A stretch of 64,000 nt of DNA, taken from assembly GCF_009730915.1 (NCBI RefSeq), contig NW_024086924.1:124001-188000 (forward strand), in the 5' to 3' direction. This document shows positions 19,843-31,199 of this stretch, in pieces. The first letter of the stretch is position 1. Every line of letters begins with the position of its first letter. The notes under the pieces were generated by a model. It searched no databases. It was not told where the DNA came from and saw only the letters and a list, made by a program, of their open reading frames with translations. Both the position numbers and the translations under genes were made by a program. The stretch comes from Dioscorea cayenensis subsp. rotundata (Eukaryota > Streptophyta > Magnoliopsida > Dioscoreales > Dioscoreaceae).

Positions 19843-21586
19843 TGATAAGTGCTTGTGCGATATGAATGCGAAGCGTTCATTCCTTATGTTGAGCATTACT
19901 TTCCTCAGTTTTCTACATTAATATGTGTGTTTTTATGTTACTTTTACGCAGGTAGGGTTGTGAGGCCGAGTATGAAGAAAATGGGCCAATGTGGATCATA
20001 ATGCACCTATTTTGGAGGAGATCTTGTTAAGGTTCAAACGCGAAGACATAGGTCAGGTGTGAGATGCTAGAGTGTGTGCCAACCTCCTCGCATTCGAGTG
20101 AGCACATCTATTTGGAGGGGCGCAAAGACAGTCACGCTTGAGCACATCTATTTGGAGATGCTAGAGTATAGCAACACTGTAGCAATTACTGTAGCAACAC
20201 TGGTCACAGCCGGCCGAGAAATCAGAGAAACAGAGAATCCACATGGGTGTGTGGAAATTATCCACACCCATGTGGAAATTCCGCACGGGCACGTGTATCG
20301 TCCATGCCCGTGGAGTTGCCCGATTCCAGCCCTATTTAAAGCCGATTCAGCCCCGATTTTGGTATTCTTTTCTCCATCTTTTCCCCAACTTGTGAGAGAG
20401 TTTCGGCTAGGGTTTCGAGGGGTATTGGCCAGGGTTTTGGAGAGGTTCTACGGCTCCGACATCATGATTCCATTAGGAAGAAGGTTGGTAGGGGAGCTTC
20501 CATCGAGGCGTATCCTATACCGGACGAAGGAATCCTTGGACGACGAGTAGAGGACTTTCCACAAGACCATCGACACGACCATCGAGGGGGTTTCTTTATG
20601 GATTCATTGCTTTTACATTCGATTTCTTTGATTGTACTAAGCTCCATGGAGAGCTAAACCCCTAGTTGGTACTTGGATGATTGTGAACCCTAGGATGTAT
20701 TCGTTTCATTGAACTTCTTTATTATGCTTTCAATAAATTGATGTTTATTGTGAGTTCCAACCTTGAATGCTTGATTGTATGAACATTTCCCCTAGAGTAA
20801 CACTAGGGTTGAGAGTTCTTGTTGGTAACCTTGTGAGTGAGTGACACACCACTAGCGTTAGACAAAGCTAGGTTGGAGAGGGTTGAGAGGGTGAGTCGAG
20901 AGGTACAGGAGCGTCCACTTTCCCCTCCGACGTGATAGATTCTACCTCTGTTCCTCGAGTTTTCTGCGGCCATAATGGAGTGAATGGTCTAAGGGATGAA
21001 CCTCCGCTGGGGCCTAGTTGCGCGTGCAATGGAGTGAAGCGTTGAGAGGATTTTAGTATCTAGGGGTTAATTGTGGCTAGGGACCTTCCACCTGGACCAA
21101 AGGGGTAGGTCTATATTTAGGAAGAGATTTATCACTTGGAATCCCTAGAGCTCATTGCAACTCTATGCGAGTGCGAGGTGTTGAGATTGTTCGATTTCTT
21201 CTCCGGGACATGTATAGAGTTAGGCATAGTTGACCTTAGATTTGGGACTATGTATGTAAGGATTTCCACGACTCACCATTGCATTGATTAGGAAGCATAA
21301 TAGAGAGTTCTTGCACTTGAAGCGATCATCCTAGGTGAAGCATTATCCGAGTACCCCATTCTTTATCGATTGCCTTACCCTCTTCTTACTTTTGCACTTT
21401 CACTTGTTATTTTTATTGTTGAGAATTGAATCAATTTCACACTTATCACTATTGATATTCCACATAGCTAGGAATCAAATTAAGTATTTTCAATCCCTAC
21501 TCCCTTTGGATTCAACCCCGCTCACCCGGGATTATTACTTCGACAAGCCCGTGCACTTGCGGGATATAAGCAAAGGGACCTTGTCA
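19843..21586 (+). mobile_element. 3' LTR of element A
   Basis: 1744 bp, starting TGATAAGTGCTTGTGCG after the polypurine tract and ending GGGACCTTGTCA, followed by GGGAA. TATTTAAA box at 20332-20340. Compared with the 5' LTR, differences are scattered substitutions, several of them C-to-T or G-to-A at CG sites in the palindromes. Confidence 0.95.
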
Positions 21587-22322
21587 GGGAAAACCACTAG
21601 ATCGACGTCTCAAATGGATGAGGAGAGGATTTAGGAAGAAAAATGAAGAGATTTGGTCAAGAATTGAGTGAGAATGAAGAGAGAAAATCGGTGGAAAAAA
21701 AGAGAGAAAAGAAGAGAATGGAAGAGAGAGAGAGAGAGAGAGATTAGAGATGGAGAGAGACTAAATGGGGGGCCCCATACATGGGCCCCCATACGACCCC
21801 GTATGGGGGCCGTATGGGCCAAAAGGCCCTCTCGGCCGAGGGTTCTCCCGTTGCAGACGGCCCCGTATGGGGGCTGTATGGGGGCCCGTTTGCGACGGCA
21901 CAGAGCCTTTGTGCTCGTCTCAGACGGCCACCATACGGCCCAGTAAGGTCATATACCAATTAGAATCAATTAAAACTTCGAAAACCTGCCCCCAAATGAT
22001 GAAAAAAAGGATATAGCAAGCTCGAAGACTCCTCCAAAAATGAATGAATTGAACAAAACGACGATCTAGTGCATGAATTAACACCTAAATATGAGTTTCT
22101 CAAGAAGTTGCACAACCATACCACAATTAAAACAATGAGAGCACTACGCCAAGTGTGTGAGCATGAAATTATTCAAAAGTAAAACAAGATTAAGAAATAT
22201 GAGAATTGAAATGAACTAGACCTAGAATACGAAAAATGCAACCAAACACCACCAAACACTTGGGTTGCCTCCCAAGAAGCGCTTGTTTTAACATCACGAG
22301 CCTGACGTACCTCATTCCTTAC
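21587..22322 (-). other. Gag-ORF2 spacer of C, proximal part
   Basis: Starts with the right GGGAA duplication of element A. On the minus strand the gag-end GAG|GTAAG donor-like site lies at 22321-22322 and the conserved stem-loop at 22259-22276. Further in are an AT-rich stretch, a palindrome array (21765-21960) and a purine-rich AGAGAG run (21725-21745). Joined to 11121-11476 it would make an intron of about 1.1 kb once element A is removed. Confidence 0.55.
21765..21960. repeat. CATACGG/CCGTATGG palindrome array in the C spacer
   Basis: Repeated GGGGCCCCATAC, CCCCATACGACCCCGTATGGGGG, CCCCGTATGGGGGC and CCATACGGCC units, many self-complementary. The same core motif occurs upstream of the TATA box in both LTRs of element C. 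It is GC-rich compared with its surroundings. Confidence 0.8.
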
Positions 22323-22440
22323 CTCATGGGGGTTCAAAGAGTTTGATGCCACCCCTGGTTTCCTTTATATCATTGTTTCGTCACGGTAAATTCAGTGACA
22401 ACATTGAAAAGACCTCAACTTGTTCATGAGTAGAGAGGGG

Positions 22441-25051
22441 TTAAAAATTTACCTTTCCCCTATGAGAAGTGGGGTGATGAAGCTTGTTACCTTTCTTCTT
22501 TCTCCCATGAATCTCCCTCCACATCTTCTTGACAAATGACTCTTTTTTTTCTTTTTCCTTAGCATTAGTGCAGGACACCCTCTCTTTTGGTTGCTTCAAA
22601 TTATGAATTTGAGGATGTTGGCGAGGCTCTCCTTGTTTTTCATTCTCCAACTCTCCCAAGTATTCATCCAAGGGATTTATAGAGAGCACCTCCTGCACAC
22701 AATCAGAAATCAATCTATTAGTTTCATCAACAAAGTAAAGTGTGTCATCATGATCTAAAGAATGTTTCATGGCGGCCGGCAAAGTGTACACCACTTCCTC
22801 TACTCTGACTCTTAACGTTAACTTTCCTCCTTTCAAGTCAATCAAGGCACCTGAGGTGCTGAGGAATGGTCGGCCAAGAATCAGTGGTATCTCCACATCT
22901 TCATCTATGTCCATGATGACAAAATCCACCGGAAAAACAAATTTGTCCACTCGGACAATTACATCTTCGACAATCCCACGAGGTTTTCTTGTTGATTGAT
23001 CCGCCAATTGTAAGGTCATCCTCGTGGGCCTCAACTCATCCAAGCCAAGTTTTAAATACATGGTGTAGGGCATGACGTTTATGCCAGCCCCCGAATCCGC
23101 TAGAGCATTTTCTTGGATTCCACCTTCAAGCATGAACGGGATAATGAAGTTTCCCGGATCTTTCAACTTTTGTGGGAGCTTCTTTTCTAGAATGGCCGAG
23201 CAATTCCCCGTAAATGCAACCGTGCCCTCTTCCTCCAACTTTCTCTTGTTTGTGAGAAGCTCTTTTAAGAACTTGGCATATTTCAACATTTGAGTCAACG
23301 CTTCAACTATCGGGATGTTCAAGTGAAGTTGTTTGAAGTTGTTGACAAATTTTTTGAAATGAATATCCTCCTTGTCATGCTTTAATCTTGTTGGATAGGG
23401 GATTGGAGGCTTGTATTCGGATGATTCCGATTGTCTTTGTTGTTTGGGCCTTGTCATATTTTTCCTTGATTTCTTTGTCTTCACTACTTCCTTCAACTAG
23501 CTTGGGGTCTTCCCCGGAGGCTACCCCACTTTTTCTTGACACTTGGGTCAACTTCGACCCTTGTCTCCACTTGCCTCCCGCTTCTAAGAGCAATGGCCTT
23601 TAAGTGCTCCCTTGGATTTTCTTCCGTGTTACTTGGAAGACACCCTAGGGGACGTTCAGAATTTGCCTCTGCGAGTTCCCCCTACTCGATGCTCAAGTGA
23701 CTTCACGAAGCTTGGAGGTTTCTCAAAATAGAACCTATCTCGGTGAACTGTCAGGCGTCTTTGAGTGAGTGAGCATTCACCTTGCCAAATTGTGCATCCA
23801 TGCTACTTTGGTTAGGCTATTGAACTCGTCATTAGTACTAAGCATGAACTTGGCAAGGACCTCTTTCGATAGAAAACTTCCTCTCAAAGGCCGGTTGTTG
23901 GAATTGAGATCCTTGAGATGGTGCACCTCTTTGTTGTTGTTGGCCTTGGTTCCATGAAAAAAATTTGGGTGGTTCTTCCACCCCGGATTGTAAAGTTGAG
24001 CTATCACGGGTTCCCTTGACTTCGTTGCCCTCCAATATAGTCAACATTCTCAATGGGACGCAAAGCGAGGAGCTAGCAATTGGACATTGGGCTGCATCAT
24101 GCCCACCACCACAAGTGCTACAATTCATCATTGATTCTGACCTCGAACTACTGCCCATGAGAAGATCAAGCTTCCGAGTCAACACATCAACCTTTGCGGC
24201 CAAGGCATCATTGCTACTAACTTCGTAAAGCCCAGCAGTCTTTTGTGTAGATCCTCTTGAGGCCCAATGTGATTCATTGCTTGCCATAGACTCAAGTAAT
24301 TGCTCGGCCTCATCGGGATACTTGTTGCTAAGGGAACCACCCGCTGCGGCATCAATGAGTTGGCGAGTAGCATAATTCAGCCCATTATAAATTATTTGTA
24401 CTCGCATCCATGAGGCAAAACCATGGTGGGGGCACCTTCTAAGGAGATCCTTGAATCTTTCATAGGCTTCAAACAATGTCTCGGACTCCCCTTGTTTAAA
24501 GGCTGAAATTTCTTGCCTCAACTTCGCCGCTTTGCTTGGCGGAAAGTATCTCCCAAGGAACTTCTCAACCATATCCTTCCATGTTTTAATAGATCCCCGG
24601 AGACAAAGATGTAAGCCAACGATAAGCTCCGTCTCTCAAAGCTGAATGGGAAATAGTCTCAAACGGATCGCATCATCGGACAGCCCCATTAATCTTGAAA
24701 TGTGGAGCAAATTTGGAGGAACCGGGAAAGATGGTCATGTGCATCTTCATTTCGCGAGACCATTGAATTGAACCGAGTTTCTGGACCATGCCGATTGTAC
24801 TAGCTTTAATTTCAAAAGTTGTTGGATGCCACGGATCGGTGCTTGAACACTAAACTCATCTCCCGTGAATTGGGGTCTTTCATACTCGGATAGAGTGCGT
24901 CGCTCTTCGACCCATGATTGAAGACTCTCTATCCTCAATTTCAATGTTTCTGTGTACCCGATCCTTCACCAACCTATCTCAATCTCTGATGCAAAGTTCT
25001 TTCAATTTCACTATCCGGTGTAATCAATGTCGATGGATTTGAGCGTGTCAT
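22441..25051 (-). pseudogene. Gag-protease polyprotein of element C
   Basis: ATG at 25051 on the minus strand, 10 bases after an acceptor-like TTTTGCAAG. Order: gag capsid domain (24570-24330: FLGRYFPPSKAAKLRQEISAFKQ.., IIYNGLN), zinc knuckle C-x2-C-x3-H-x4-C (NCSTCGGGHDAAQC, about 24120), QLHLNIPIVEALTQM (about 23310), and aspartic protease LADSGAGINVMP (about 23090) with LILGRPFL (about 22870). The last frame (23496-22441) is open for 351 codons, including a Lys-rich tail. Frameshifts near 23550, 23840 and 24600-24700 break the rest. No RT follows. Confidence 0.8.
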
Positions 25052-25198
25052 GCACGAGTACCTTGCAAAACCAAGAAAGATGATAGAAAGTTAAGATCAA
25101 AGGGAAAAGAAAAAAATAACAACAAATAATAAAAAAAATGAGTAAAGAATGAAATGGATAGAGTAATAATCTAAAAGTTTCCTAGAATTCCTTAAAAG

Positions 25199-25216
25199 TC
25201 CCCGGCAACGGCGCCA
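25199..25216 (-). promoter_or_regulatory. Primer-binding site of element C (tRNA-Asp type)
   Basis: Minus strand TGGCGCCGTTGCCGGGGA, an exact match to the complement of the plant tRNA-Asp 3' end, six bases inside the 5' LTR. Confidence 0.9.
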
Positions 25217-25222
25217 AAAACT

Positions 25223-26632
25223 TGATTGCTTCCACGCAAATGTACGGGATCGCCAAGTAATACCTCATGTGAAGACACGAGGATCATATTCCACGGGGCT
25301 AAGGATCTCCTATTACTCCTTCTCGAGCTATTATTTAGCCTAAGATCTCAAATGATGGATTTTTACTCTACTAAAAGTAATTAAAACTAAAACAGGGTTA
25401 TGAACAAATTAGAGAGCACAATCAATGAGCAAGCAAGAAATTCAATATAATGCAAAGGCCTATGGATGTGGATCTCCTTGACGGGTTATCATGCAACATG
25501 AATGATAATCTAAAGATGCAAGGGTAAACATGGACCATGAGATTCCAAGATTAGAACAACCCCAATTTCTCGGAGATTGAACCCTAATCCCATACAAACA
25601 TAGATAGGAATTTCTTCCAAATCTACATTCCTACGATTGCATTAAGTACGAGGAAATCTTACTTAGTAATAAACCTACTCTTCTTTGGATTAAACCTACA
25701 TGGAGGGCTACCAAACAGCCAATTTCTCGGCGTGATGATACAAGTATCCCCTTCTAATCCATTCATGATCTAATACATGCGAGCAAGTCACATCTACATG
25801 CATCACTCATAAAAGAGCTATGGATTTCTCCTTAGTGTAGCACTTAGCATGAAAACAATGGACTAGATCTCAAAATTACCCAAGCATGGAATTAACAAGT
25901 TATCATCCAACATACATGATAAAACCCCCCAAGGTTCACCAACACCTGCTGGCCTTGGGGGTCTAGTGTGTCATCATCTCACAACAAGCAATACAAACAA
26001 GCAAAACATGAAACAAAAGCATAAATGACACTCCCTAGATGAAATGGTGAAGGAGGAGGTGAAGAATGTGCCGAATGACACTTTCCCAGCCAAAGGAGTG
26101 CCAAATGATGCTTCCTCTAGCCGTGGGTCTCCTTTCTTCAAATTGTGGTAGATCTCCACTTGAATGATGTTGCCTTTTTGCCTTGAGAGTCTTGGACCTT
26201 GGGCTTGGATGATCTTCTAGCTTCCTTGCCCTTCTTCTCCTCCCCAAGGTCGCCCAAAAACTCCCAAGTGCTCTCCCAAAGTCGGCCAAGAAAAGGGCCA
26301 GCCAAAAGTCCCCTTTTTCTGCCCTAAAAGTTGGTATTTATAACCCCTGAGGCATACGGGTCGTATGGGGGTCGTATAGCACCCGAAAATCCTAGATTCG
26401 CGATCCATACGGGGTGCATACGGCCCCCATACTGGGTAGTATGGGGGTAGTATGAAATTCCTGTTTTCTTCTCTTTTCACCCAAATGATATCTTCTTGTT
26501 CTCCATGGCTTCCTTGTGCCCTACAAAGCAAATAATAGACGATTAAGCGCAAAACGGGCATCAAACCTCACAAAATACATGCAAAGTGAATACGATATAT
26601 GCATGAAAACATCTACATTTAGACAGTTATCA
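25223..26632 (-). mobile_element. 5' LTR of element C
   Basis: 1410 bp. Minus strand starts TGATAACTGTCTAAATG and ends with GGAAGCAATCA. It is followed on the right by CATAT, the same duplication as at 6991-6995. TATAAATA box at about 26335-26344 (minus), with the CATACGG palindromes at 26355-26455 just upstream. Compared with the 3' LTR it has an extra TCGTATGGGGGTCGTATAGC-type segment and lacks one of the GGGTAGTATGG units. Confidence 0.9.
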
Positions 26633-27302
26633 CATATGGCAACATTTATTGTGATATTTTCTCAATATTTGTAAATAGTCTCAATATGGATTTTATTCCT
26701 ACATTTGTATATGGCCTGAGCGACACTTTTTAATTTTTTTTGTACAACATTTGCAGATGTCGCCACAAGTTTCTATGACAATAATTTTGAAATATTCAAA
26801 TATTTATAATTGTTGTTATATAGATTATATAGTAACATTTGTTAAAGGTCTCTTAAATGACTTATATCAACGTTTCATAAATATTGGTTTAACATAATAG
26901 CAATTATGAATACCAATTTAAGACGCTATTTGTAAATGTTTGTAAAAGTTATTCATCTTATCTAATTTTAAAATTAAATATCATTTATAAATGTTGGTAT
27001 GAGAATTATTTGGTAACATTTGTTAAGTGTCTCTTAAAAGTCTTATATATGGACATTTCATAAATATTGTTTTAACTTTATAGTATTTGTGGATGTCAAT
27101 AAAATGTAACATTCGCAAATGTTGTAAAAATATTGTATAATTTTTCACAATACTAATTTAAACAATATTTATATATGATTTAATTAAAAAATATGAGATA
27201 TAATCTAAAGTCTATAAAATTAGTTTGCAAAATTTAACAAAATAGTAATAAAAATTATTCATAAAAAATTTAAAAATCCAATGTAGCACTAAAACACTAA
27301 TT

Positions 27303-27960
27303 GAAATAATGTCAACATGATGTACAAATCTTTAAAAATAACTTTCAAACATTATAATTAAGCTAAGGCTTCTTTCTGTAGAATTGGCTTTAAATTTATC
27401 ATAGTGATCTCTTATCTCCAAAATAAAATATACAAACACATCAGTGTTATCTAAATCAATTAATAAAGAAAAAAAGCCAAATAAATAATATAATTTATAA
27501 TTAACAATTAAAAAATAATTAAAATAATGTCAACATGATCTACAAATCTTTAAAAAATAGCATTCAAACATTATAATAAAGCTTAGGTTTCAGTCCATAG
27601 ATTTGGCTTTAAATTTATCATGGTGATCTCTTATCTGCAAAATGAAATATACAAATACATCAATAATTATCTAAATCAGTTAATAAAGAAAAGTGTTAAA
27701 TAAATAATACAATTTATAATTTTAACAATTTAAAAATAATTAAAATAATGCCAACATGATCTACAAATCTTTTAAAAATAGCTTTCAAGCTATAATAAAC
27801 TTAAGGCTTCAATCCATAGAATTGGCTTTAAATTTATCATGGTGATCACTTATCTACAAAATAAAATATACAAATACATTAAAGTCTATCTAAATCAATT
27901 AATAAAGGAAAAGCGATAACTAAATAATACAATTTATAATTTTAACCATTTGAAAATGTA
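27303..27960. repeat. Three tandem copies of a ~220-bp unit in the CACTA
   Basis: Copies begin near 27303, 27521 and 27742, each with AATAATGtCAACATGATCTAC, 'ggctttaaatttatcatggtgatc' and 'aaataatacaatttataatt' in the same order. Spacing is 218 and 221 bases. The copies differ at scattered sites, so the duplication is not recent. Non-coding. Confidence 0.85.
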
Positions 27961-28261
27961 ATGAGATGATATTATAAAAATCGTATCAGATCATTATCGC
28001 TATAATGAAATTGAGGACTAGTGGCTTATTGAGGATGAAGACTACTTCCAGCATCTCCGGCCTATAATAATTTTTATATTTAATGAAATTAAGGTAATAT
28101 AACAATAAAAGTTAAATTAAATTAAATATAAACATATATGATATATTGGAATTAATAATACTAATTTGAAATACAAAAAAAAAAACTACTTGGAAGATAT
28201 ACAATTTGCATAAAAAAGAATGCAAATAAACTATTTTTATATTGAAGAAGAATAGATAATT

Positions 28262-28520
28262 TGTCACAGTTTATGTATGTGTGTCATAACTATAATAAAA
28301 ACTATTAAATAATTTAACTTAGAAAAAAAAAATGAAATATAAAACTTCAACAAAGCTATGTGTGTGTCATAATTGTAACAAGAACACTATAAAAAATAAA
28401 AAATTATATAAGGGGCAAATTGTACAACTTCACCAAAGCTATGTGTGTCTCATCAAGTATAGCAAGAACCCTATAAAAATAAAAATTAAAAATAGGACAA
28501 ATTGTAAACTTCAACAAAAC
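28262..28520. repeat. ~82-bp tandem repeat in the CACTA
   Basis: The unit CTTCAACAAAGCTATGTGTG..cat followed by an A-rich stretch starts near 28345, 28428 and (partial) 28509, with a more diverged copy before at about 28266. Non-coding. Confidence 0.7.
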
Positions 28521-29696
28521 TAGGATTAGATAAAAAAACACAAAGGCAATATCAAGGATTGAAGCCTTAGATCCATGCCCATGACCACCCCATCATATGA
28601 CAACTACCCCATCATCACTGTCGGCAAGGAGAAAAACCAAGCCATATTATAATTTTCAACAAAAAAGGGATATTTTGGAGATCTCATCCCAATTAAATTC
28701 AATCTTCTTCTTTTTTTTTCTTTTAAAAAATATTCTCAAACCATAGGATTAGATTAATTAAATTCTCATACTTGTTTTTATAACAAAAACTAATTAAAAA
28801 ATTTATCAACTTTCAATCATCTACCAAAATAAATAACAAGTTAAATATTTAAATAATATTACAAGAAAAAAATTCTGAAAAATACTATGAAATAAAGAAA
28901 AATCAAGATATTTACTTTATATCATGACAAACACTTAACTTTTGGTCTTTTGCACTATTTAATTTTATTTCTTGTAGCATCGTAACAAATAATGTTCTAC
29001 CGACATTTCTTTCAATGTCCTATATCTATCCTAACTTCAAATGGCATTATAAAATATGTCATAATAAATTAATACAATGATGAAATTAAAGGCATATTGA
29101 ATTATGACATTTTTTACATAGGCCAAAGCAAGCGTCTTAACAATGGTTTACAATGATATTTGCCAAAAATGTTACTTTAAAAATGTCATAATAAGTCTTT
29201 TTTGTTGTAGTGAAAAGCAGTTAATAGATGTGTTTGCTGATATGAATGTGGGTGCTCTGTTAGTTTTGCAAGTGTTTTGGTTTGTAGGTGTTTTGAAGAG
29301 GATTTGAAATTCAGTCAATTTAGTTGATTGTAAGATAGGGGGAAATCAATGGTGGAGATTTGCTGATTAAGAGGAACACATTAGTTCGAGGTAGCTGCAA
29401 TAAAAGTGTAAGCTTAGATGATCGATGGCTCAAATGATATCATCAAGATGTTGTCTTTAGTTCAAGGTAAGGATGCTGAGTGGGAACTTAAGCGGGTAAG
29501 ATGTTTAGGTTTAGACACGTGTAATAGTAACTCATCTAGATTAGTCTTGTAAAGAGTTAGTCTATTTTTTTTATTTTTTTTTCTATTTCTGAGTAAGAAG
29601 TAGTGAACTTTGTCTATTTTTCCTGTTAAATCTATGAAGTTTCAGTCTCGGCTTTCTTCTACAAAAATGTTCCTTGGGTATTAAGCTTGTTAACAA

Positions 29697-29714
29697 TGGT
29701 ATTATAGCTCCGAG
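29697..29714 (+). promoter_or_regulatory. Primer-binding site of Copia-2 (initiator-Met type)
   Basis: TGGTATTATAGCTC, one base after the LTR end. It is a mutated form of TGGTATCAGAGC, the initiator-tRNA-Met primer site of copia elements. The 29715-29954 leader is T/G-rich and non-coding. Confidence 0.75.
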
Positions 29715-29954
29715 GTGAATATTGTGCTGGTTCTGGGAAGTTTTCGTTGTGAGGTGATGCTGTTGAGATGAGTTATGGTGTTGTGAGAGTTGAGTGTCGA
29801 TTTTCATGTGGTGTGATGAAGTTCTTGTGGCTGATTTGTGCTGGAAAAATATTTTTTGTGTTGTGAGGGTGTTTTAGAGGATTTTTGTCTTGGGGGTTTT
29901 TTTTTTCTTTTGGAGTTTTGGTTGTTTGAAGAGAGGTTGCAAATCAAAGAAGAA

Positions 29955-30640
29955 ATGGCATCAAATTCTGCATCTGCTACTACACCAGATATTTCACATT
30001 CCTTACTACCGATGTTCAAAGCAGAGGGTTATGAACATTGGAATTACAAGATGAGAACATTTTTTAGATCTCAGAGGTTGTGGAAGATTTTTGAAGAGGG
30101 TATTAGTAAGGAGAAGCCAACAAAGAGGGATTTAGAAGATGTTGCAAAGGCGTTGTTCTTGTTGCAACAAGCTATTAATAAGACTATTCTTCACAGGATA
30201 GTGAGGTTTGACATGGCAAAAGAAGAATCTGACCACATAAAAAATGAAAATCAAGGCACTTCAAGAATGGTTTAAGTGAGACAAAAAACATTGAGGCAAC
30301 AATTTGATTTGTTACAGATGAAAGAGAAAGAAACAGTCCAACATTACATTCCCAGGGTGTTGGCAGTGGTTAATCAAATGAAAGGAATGGAAAGTAAGCT
30401 AAAGGATGTAGAGGTGGTGTTAAAAGTGATGAGAAATCAATCATGAAGGTTTGTATGTATAGTAACTTCAATTGAAGAAGCAAGAGACATGTCAAAGGTG
30501 TCATTAGATAAATTGAGTGGTTCATTACAAGCTCATGAAGCTAGATTTAACCAATTTTTTGAGAAACATGAAGCTTTTGTGATTCAAGGAGATTCAAGAG
30601 GTGACGGGATGAGAGGAAGGTGGCAAAGGTGGTCCATGGC
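29955..30640 (+). pseudogene. Copia-2 gag
   Basis: ATG 29955 begins MASNSASATTPDIS, followed by FKAEGYEHWNYKMRTFFRSQRLW and QQAINKTILHRI, the copia gag N-terminal domain. After a stop (30273) the match resumes in a new frame with KEKETVQHYIPRVLAVVNQM, SIEEARDMSKVSLDKL and GSLQAHEARF. Degenerate zinc-knuckle remains (KKFGHY) follow near 30730. Several stops and frameshifts. Confidence 0.8.
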
Positions 30641-30689
30641 CATTTGGGAGGTTTAGTAGAGGTCAAAGATAATTTAGTCATAAATTTAG

Positions 30690-31113
30690 TAGCGGAGGTT
30701 TGCAGAATATACAGTGATCCAAATGGAAAAAGTTTGGGCATTATCAATAAAATTATTGGTCTTCTCAAGATAGAAATTCAGATGAGGGATCTAGTTCATC
30801 CAATAATCCAAGTGCAAGTGATTATGGGAGTTAATTCATGGTGCATAATGGAGAATAAGTTCATAGTTCTTCTATTTGGTTGTTGTATAGTGGTAGCTCT
30901 AGTTATATGACTGGTAGAAGAGAATTGTTTCATAACTTGGATGAAACATTGAGGCATAAAGTCATATTGGGTAATAATAAGGAGGTTGACGTTCTTGGCA
31001 AAGGTTCTATTGCAATTAATGTCGGTGGAGGTGTAATTAAATTAATTTATGGTGTTCAATTTGTACTATCTTTGGCACATAATTTACTCATTATGGGTCT
31101 GTTAATTAAATGA
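30690..31113 (+). pseudogene. Copia-2 protease
   Basis: WLLYSGSSSYMTG at about 30875, then ELFHNLDETLRHKVILGNNKEVDVLGKG and the AHNLLIMG end. This is a copia aspartic protease in which the catalytic Asp of D-S-G is Tyr (Y-S-G), so it would be inactive even if the frame were whole. Confidence 0.8.
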
Positions 31114-31199
31114 TGCTATGATGTGAATTTTTGTAACAATGACTGTGTGATTCAGGTTGTAGACATTGGCAAAATTTTATTGACATGTTCGGAGAAGTG

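Larger units (their letters stand above)
11482..21586 (+). mobile_element. Athila-like element A (complete, youngest insertion)
   Basis: 10,105-bp LTR retrotransposon with two near-identical LTRs (1746 and 1744 bp) and a perfect GGGAA duplication. Internal order is tRNA-Asp primer site, gag-protease in one frame, a spacer with a tandem palindrome array, an intact ORF2, 3' UTR, polypurine tract. There is no RT, RNase H or integrase between 15940 and 17315 or after ORF2, so the element is non-autonomous. The LTRs differ at only a few dozen sites by eye (roughly 2%, not computed), making it the most recent arrival in the left nest. Confidence 0.95.
6996..26632 (-). mobile_element. Athila-like element C (complete, gag-PR + ORF2, no pol)
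   Basis: Minus-strand LTR retrotransposon with both LTRs (5' LTR 25223-26632, 3' LTR 6996-8437) and a perfect CATAT duplication at 6991-6995 and 26633-26637. Element A sits in its gag-ORF2 spacer, and without it C is about 9.5 kb. Internal order on the minus strand is tRNA-Asp primer site, gag-protease (25051-22441), spacer, ORF2 (11120-9926), 3' UTR, polypurine tract. No RT, RNase H or integrase motif is found, so it would need pol in trans. Gag and ORF2 are frameshifted. Confidence 0.9.
6825..29212. mobile_element. Non-autonomous CACTA (En/Spm-like) DNA transposon
   Basis: Left end CACTACAACAAAATAGG at 6825 and right end TTTTTTGTTGTAGTG at 29212 are inverted repeats of the CACTA type. They are flanked by AAA at 6822-6824 and 29213-29215, fitting the 3-bp target duplication of this superfamily. 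The element's own DNA is 6825-6990 plus 26638-29212, about 2.7 kb. It is AT-rich with subterminal short motifs (TTTGT..ATGTCATA-like) and no transposase frame. Element C is inserted near its left end. Transposase would have to come from elsewhere. Confidence 0.85.
26638..29212. other. Right part of the CACTA element, non-coding
   Basis: Very AT-rich DNA with no credible frame. 26640-27150 is rich in ACATTTG/CAAATGT and 'gtaacatttg' motifs in both orientations, resembling the subterminal repeats where CACTA transposases usually bind. Two tandem arrays follow (27303-27960 and 28262-28520). The last 80 bases again carry AATGTCATAATA-type motifs before the terminal repeat. Confidence 0.7.
6778..29695 (+). 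mobile_element. 5' LTR of Copia-2, split by the CACTA insertion
   Basis: The LTR begins TGTTAGAGTG at 6778 and ends GCTTGTTAACA at 29695. TGTTA and TAACA form the short inverted terminus typical of copia LTRs. Removing the CACTA element and one AAA copy leaves about 530 bp, a normal copia LTR length. The downstream piece (29213-29695) is T-rich and non-coding. The start at 6778 is inferred from the TGTTA terminus and from the loss of Copia-1 coding similarity there. Confidence 0.65.

Noticed and set aside
21668..22016. Overlapping 60-92 codon ORFs near 21.7-22.0 kb
   Set aside because: They follow the CATACGG palindrome array and an AGAGAG run; the composition is repeat-driven.
28332..28523. 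63-codon ORF with KNPIKIKIKN-like sequence
   Set aside because: Product of the AT-rich ~82-bp tandem repeat in the CACTA element.
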